47,725 bases of DNA from the NCBI GenBank assembly GCA_037442205.1, contig JBBIQS010000065.1:1-47725 (forward strand), read 5' to 3'. Positions within the stretch are counted from its first letter, which is position 1, and each line of letters starts with the position of its first letter. The stretch comes from JBBIQS01 sp037442205. Its GTDB lineage: Bacteria; Myxococcota; Myxococcia; Myxococcales; UBA5297. The notes beneath the pieces were generated by a model. It had not been told where the DNA came from. It searched no databases and saw nothing but the letters and a program-made list of their open reading frames with translations. A program made the position numbers and the translations under genes. Below are positions 45,168 to 47,725 of the stretch, in pieces.

Positions 45168-45863
45168 ATGGCACCGTCTCGAATCTCTGGCGGCTACTTC
45201 ATCACCCGGCGTGTCGAACGACAGCCTGGGATGGATGCGGCCCTCCCGGCCTCGCTGGTGACGCTCTCCGGTTGCCTCGCTCCGTTCATTCCAGATTCGT
45301 GGTCCTACTCCTGGTCGAACGACTCAACGGATCAAAGAGCGGCAGCTCGCGCTCGCTTCTCCTTGGACGAACCGACCGCGGCGGCAGCGAGCGCCTGGGC
45401 GGACAACGCAATCAACACCGACGCGGTAGGGTGGCCCTCCGTCTTCCCGTCGGCGTCGGATGCCCTTCGGTTTCGCGCCGAGTTCCTGCCGACCGTGAAG
45501 GACGCGCTCGTGGTCGGAATCTCGCTGGATCCGCAGAGGGTCGCGGAATTCCTGTCGCGCACGTTGTCCGACGGCTGTGACCCCGGTGGCGTCCATCGCG
45601 CGCTTGAACGACGCGCCCAACCGGAAACCGGAGGGCGGTTCTTGGGATTCGACGTTCTCGGGTGGGATTGTTGGCCCTTCCACTCGTACTTGTGCAACGG
45701 GCTGGAGAAGGAGTTCGCCTCCCGCTTTGACGCACGTCCCAATGCGGACGGACTCTATGACGACGCCGTGGTCGCCTCGAAATGTGCCGCTTGGGCGTGC
45801 GACGAGAGGTCCCACGCCGAGCCCGTCCTCTGGCTGGCCTGGGCAGTTGAAGTCTACGGCTGA
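45168..45863 (+). CDS. Hypothetical protein, orphan
   Basis: 231 residues with GGAGGGA just before the ATG. No recognised domain; segments such as GYFITRRVERQPGMDAALP, FLGFDVLGWDCWPFHSYLCN and WLAWAVEVYG show it is rich in Trp, Phe and Ala and is soluble. Size and style recall immunity-like or cargo proteins of small islands, but nothing proves this. It is followed after 28 bases by another small gene. Confidence 0.65.
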   Translation: MAPSRISGGYFITRRVERQPGMDAALPASLVTLSGCLAPFIPDSWSYSWSNDSTDQRAAARARFSLDEPTAAAASAWADNAINTDAVGWPSVFPSASDALRFRAEFLPTVKDALVVGISLDPQRVAEFLSRTLSDGCDPGGVHRALERRAQPETGGRFLGFDVLGWDCWPFHSYLCNGLEKEFASRFDARPNADGLYDDAVVASKCAAWACDERSHAEPVLWLAWAVEVYG

Positions 45864-45891
45864 TGCTGCGTGCAACTGTGGAGAGGGCCTC

Positions 45892-46170
45892 GTGGAGCCG
45901 AAGGAACAGGCGCTAGAGACTTGGCGCGAGTTGAACGACCTCGTCGCCGAGTGGGACCCGCTTGGGCTCATCGGCACGGGGGCGCCACGTGACGAGTACG
46001 ATTGCCTGGTCGGACACCTCCTTCGGCTTCTCAAAGATGGCGCGACCGAGGACGGCATGGTCGCGTTCCTGAACCAGGAGTTGAGGGAGCACTTCGGGGT
46101 GAAAGGACCGCCTGAGTCGGAGCTTCGGGCGTTCGTTGCCCGAGCAAGAAGCTGGTTCGAGCGCTGCTGA
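45892..46170 (+). CDS. Small acidic 'DEYD' protein (DUF1871-like)
   Basis: 92 residues from a GTG preceded by GGAGAGG. The core EWDPLGLIGTGAPRDEYDCL, then HLLRLLKDGATEDGMVAFL, has the pattern 'WDP.g......P.DEYd..v..i...L..ga....i...L', which I associate with small helical DUF1871-like proteins often found next to toxins or as orphans. All-helical, cytoplasmic. Probably an operon with the preceding orphan gene. Confidence 0.6.
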   Translation: MEPKEQALETWRELNDLVAEWDPLGLIGTGAPRDEYDCLVGHLLRLLKDGATEDGMVAFLNQELREHFGVKGPPESELRAFVARARSWFERC

Positions 46171-46218
46171 TGAAAGGCCGTCGCACTTCGAGCACGTCAC
46201 CGTCCTGGAGGGAGCGAC

Positions 46219-46353
46219 ATGGCGTCGCACACGGTCTTGCCGTTGACTGGCAAGATCTGGGAGTGCGAGCAGGGGCCTCGGAGCCTCGCCCTGCAGCTCG
46301 ATGACCGTCGAAATCTGGAGGAGCGTCACCAAGGCCTCGAAGAACGCCGATAG
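46219..46353 (+). CDS. Possible 44-residue peptide or gene remnant
   Basis: ATG at 46219 after a strong ribosome-binding site (GGAGGGAGCGAC). The peptide begins MASHTVLPLTGKIWECEQGP and ends in a charged helix. No homologue is recognised, and it could be the start of a truncated gene. Confidence 0.3.
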   Translation: MASHTVLPLTGKIWECEQGPRSLALQLDDRRNLEERHQGLEERR

Positions 46354-46511
46354 TCCAGCTCCGCGTTCTCCGCGGCCCCGCTGACACAAGGAAGCACCCG
46401 GGCAGCCTGACGCGCGAGCGGCGCTTGCTGGCCAAACCATCGCGTCCCACATGAATGGATGGATGGCGGCGGGGAAGCAGCCCTCGTTAGGGAACCTTCG
46501 GGAGGACGGCA
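46354..46511. other. Non-coding stretch before the DHFR-like gene
   Basis: With 46171-46218 this belongs to a 341-base gap whose only candidate gene is the 44-residue peptide. No promoter, repeat or RNA structure was recognised apart from the GGGAGG ribosome-binding site of the next gene. Confidence 0.4.
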
Positions 46512-47144
46512 ATGGCCCAACTCATCCTCGACGAGTTCATGACCCTCGACGGAGTCGTCCAGGCGCCCGGCGGCAGTGACGAGGACCCGACCGGCGGCTT
46601 CGAGCACGGCGGCTGGCATATGCGCTACATGGACGACCTCGGCGGCGGCTGGGTGCTCGAGTACTTGCGAAGGGCGAGCGGCTTCGTGCTCGGGCGGCGG
46701 ACCTACGAGATCTTCGCCTCCTACTGGCCCAACGCGCCGGAGGAGGTGCAGGAGTTCGCCCGGCCTATGAATTCCAAGCCCAAGTACGTGGCCTCGACGA
46801 CGCTCACCGAGCCGTTGAGCTGGCAGAACTCGCGGCTGCTGGGCCGGGATGTCCTCTCCGCGGTCAGAGCCCTGAAACAGCACGGCGACGGCGAGCTGCA
46901 CGTCATCGGCAGCATCCACCTGGCGCAGACCCTGCTCGCGCACGACCTCGTCGATGCGCTGCGGATCACGATCGATCCCGTGGTGGTCGGCGGAGGCAAG
47001 CGACTCTTCCGCGACGATGGCCGCCTCAGGTCCTTCCGGCTCGTCTCGAGCCAAGTCACGAGCACCGGCGTGATCCTGGCGACCTACGCCACGCCTGGCG
47101 CGCGCCTGGCAGACTTCGTCGCGCCCGGGGTGCAGCAGTTTTAG
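46512..47144 (+). CDS. Dihydrofolate reductase-family protein (RibD C-terminal domain)
   Basis: 210 residues. Seen: ILDEFMTLDGVVQAPGGSDE at the N-terminus, FVLGRRTYEIFASYWP (the nucleotide-binding 'GR.Tye' segment), GELHVIGSIHLAQTLLAHDL ('h.v.GS..L...Ll...L') and DPVVVGGGKRLFRDD. This is the common single-domain RibD_C/DHFR-like oxidoreductase of unknown substrate, not folate-specific DHFR. GGGAGG precedes the ATG. Such genes are frequent passengers on mobile DNA. It sits just before the transposase remnant. Confidence 0.9.
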   Translation: MAQLILDEFMTLDGVVQAPGGSDEDPTGGFEHGGWHMRYMDDLGGGWVLEYLRRASGFVLGRRTYEIFASYWPNAPEEVQEFARPMNSKPKYVASTTLTEPLSWQNSRLLGRDVLSAVRALKQHGDGELHVIGSIHLAQTLLAHDLVDALRITIDPVVVGGGKRLFRDDGRLRSFRLVSSQVTSTGVILATYATPGARLADFVAPGVQQF

Positions 47145-47226
47145 GAACAGGGCCTCGGTGTGCCGAGCCAGAGAGCATGGAGGACTGCTCCTCCATCCCG
47201 GCCTGTCGCGGCCACCATCGGCATGC

Positions 47227-47387
47227 GAAGGCGCGCATCGCCTGCTCGAGCAGCCGCTTCTTCCAGGTGAAGATCAGCGTCGGATGGCCCCCGAACCGCT
47301 TTGCCAGTCCGGGGACGGTCTCTCCTCCATGACCGCAGCCAGCGCGACCTTCGCCTTGAACTCCGGGTGATGCCGATTCCGTTGTCG
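47227..47387 (-). pseudogene. IS3-family transposase OrfA fragment, frameshifted
   Basis: On the minus strand RNRHHPEFKAKVALAAVMEE is followed, after a shift of frame near 47320, by VPGLAKRFGGHPTLIFTWKK and then RLLEQAMRAF. Joined, this is the helix-turn-helix start of IS3-type OrfA ('.ef KakVaLeal......elA..fgvHp..i..WKk.lle.a...F'). OrfB and inverted repeats were not found. A dead insertion-sequence remnant. Confidence 0.75.
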
Positions 47388-47490
47388 CGACGCTCGGCTC
47401 CTTTCGGTCGAAAGCAGAGCCCGATCTTGGCCACCGGTCCGAGGGGGTATCCGGCGCTTGCGTGGCGCTGGAAGTCGGTCGAGGACCTTC

Positions 47491-47543
47491 TCAAGATCCC
47501 CATGGGCGCAAGCTCGGCGTGGGTTCGAATCCCAACTCCGGTA
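47491..47543 (+). repeat. Right attachment-like copy (degenerate tRNA-Leu 3' half)
   Basis: Matches 43771-43823 at 48 of 53 bases. The changes break the variable arm (CCCA to CTCG) and the acceptor. The 5' half of a tRNA is absent, so this is not a working gene. Confidence 0.75.
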
Positions 47544-47570
47544 TCAGTAAGTTCAAGTTGCGCGGACTGC

Positions 47571-47725
47571 TCATTCGCGACGCGAGTCGGCGTCGATTGA
47601 ATGGGCAATTCGCTCGATTTCACGGGCGAAGCCCTGCGGGTCGTCCCAGAACGGAAAGTGCCCGAGTCCTTCGAGGGTGACCTCGTGCTTCCCGCGCGGC
47701 GCCTGCAGCTTTCCCAGGAAATCGG
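47571..47725 (-). CDS. Alpha/beta hydrolase, C-terminal end (5' part outside window)
   Basis: The last 50 codons of a minus-strand gene, stop at 47571-47573. The sequence GLGHFPFWDDPQGFAREIER is the typical end of an alpha/beta hydrolase: the His of GHFPF is the catalytic His, followed by 'DDP..f...i..f'. The nucleophile and acid lie outside the window, so substrate and activity cannot be judged. It ends 28 bases beyond the right tRNA-like repeat and is probably backbone. Confidence 0.75.
   Translation of the reverse strand, partial: DFLGKLQAPRGKHEVTLEGLGHFPFWDDPQGFAREIERIAHSIDADSRRE

Larger units (their letters stand above)
43771..47543. mobile_element. Putative small genomic island at tRNA-Leu
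   Basis: 3.8 kb bounded by direct repeats of the tRNA-Leu 3' half. Genes inside have more A/T at third positions than the backbone, are mostly unassigned, and are joined by an IS3-type transposase fragment next to the right repeat. No integrase gene is present, so the element is decayed or was moved by another element. The repeat could instead be a relic of a lost second tRNA-Leu; then the interval would not be an island. Confidence 0.55.

Noticed and set aside
46326..47054. A 242-codon minus-strand frame opposite the DHFR-like gene
   Set aside because: No domain and fully overlapped by a well-supported plus-strand gene with family motifs and a ribosome-binding site.
47491..47543. A second tRNA-Leu gene
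   Set aside because: Only the 3' half is present, with changes that break the variable arm, and no 5' acceptor or D arm. Treated as an attachment-like repeat.

Overview
The window comes from a very GC-rich Gram-negative bacterium of the myxobacterial (Myxococcota / former Deltaproteobacteria) type. This rests on the codon use (almost every third position is G or C), on many lipoproteins and multihaem cytochromes, and above all on a complete, collinear copy of the gene block that in Myxococcus xanthus encodes the core of the Agl-Glt gliding-motility (focal adhesion) machine. No species name can be read from the sequence.

Layout. (1) 1-3100: a minus-strand Hsp70 lacking its C-terminal lid, followed by a truncated proline-rich gene, and a divergent gene with a class II glutamine-amidotransferase fold but no nucleophile. 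(2) 3084-6783, minus: an apparent operon of polX, a catalytically dead trypsin-like protein, a CPBP membrane protease and a small membrane protein. (3) 6904-9363, minus: an electron-transfer operon with a small membrane protein, a seven-haem c / cytochrome b fusion resembling CbcL, and a trihaem c lipoprotein, closed by a strong hairpin. (4) 9644-14678, plus: a HelD/UvrD-like helicase, a PEGA-TPR lipoprotein, a Rieske ferredoxin, moaB, a TIGR02757-type iron-sulfur protein, and an AT-hook protein behind a strikingly AT-rich promoter region. (5) 14867-38268, plus: gltD, gltE, gltF, gltG, gltH, gltI and gltJ. Together they are expected to span the envelope: cytoplasmic TPR, FHA, GYF and zinc-ribbon modules; single-pass inner-membrane proteins with TonB-like C-termini; periplasmic TPR proteins; a lipoprotein; and a small outer-membrane barrel. 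gltI alone is 12.4 kb. The energy-supplying motor (AglRQS), MglA and the second glt cluster are not in the window. (6) 38451-43727: a RelA/SpoT-like protein of unknown role, a 57-residue zinc ribbon, a repeat-bearing lipoprotein, two small secreted proteins resembling GltF, ffh, and a DUF2203 gene. (7) 43738-43823: tRNA-Leu(UAA). Its 3' half is repeated imperfectly at 47491-47543, and the 3.7 kb between has less biased codon use, several orphan genes and an IS3-type transposase fragment, so it looks like a small island inserted at the tRNA. (8) The window ends in the 3' end of an alpha/beta-hydrolase gene.

The most interesting points are the intact glt cluster, the neighbouring protein with RelA/SpoT synthetase motifs (possible nucleotide signalling beside a motility machine), the GltF-like small-protein family, and the tRNA-flanked island. 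Because codon use is so biased, very long open frames exist on the non-coding strand (over 12 kb opposite gltI); these were judged artefacts. Names of the M. xanthus counterparts are given from memory of the family literature, not from a search.
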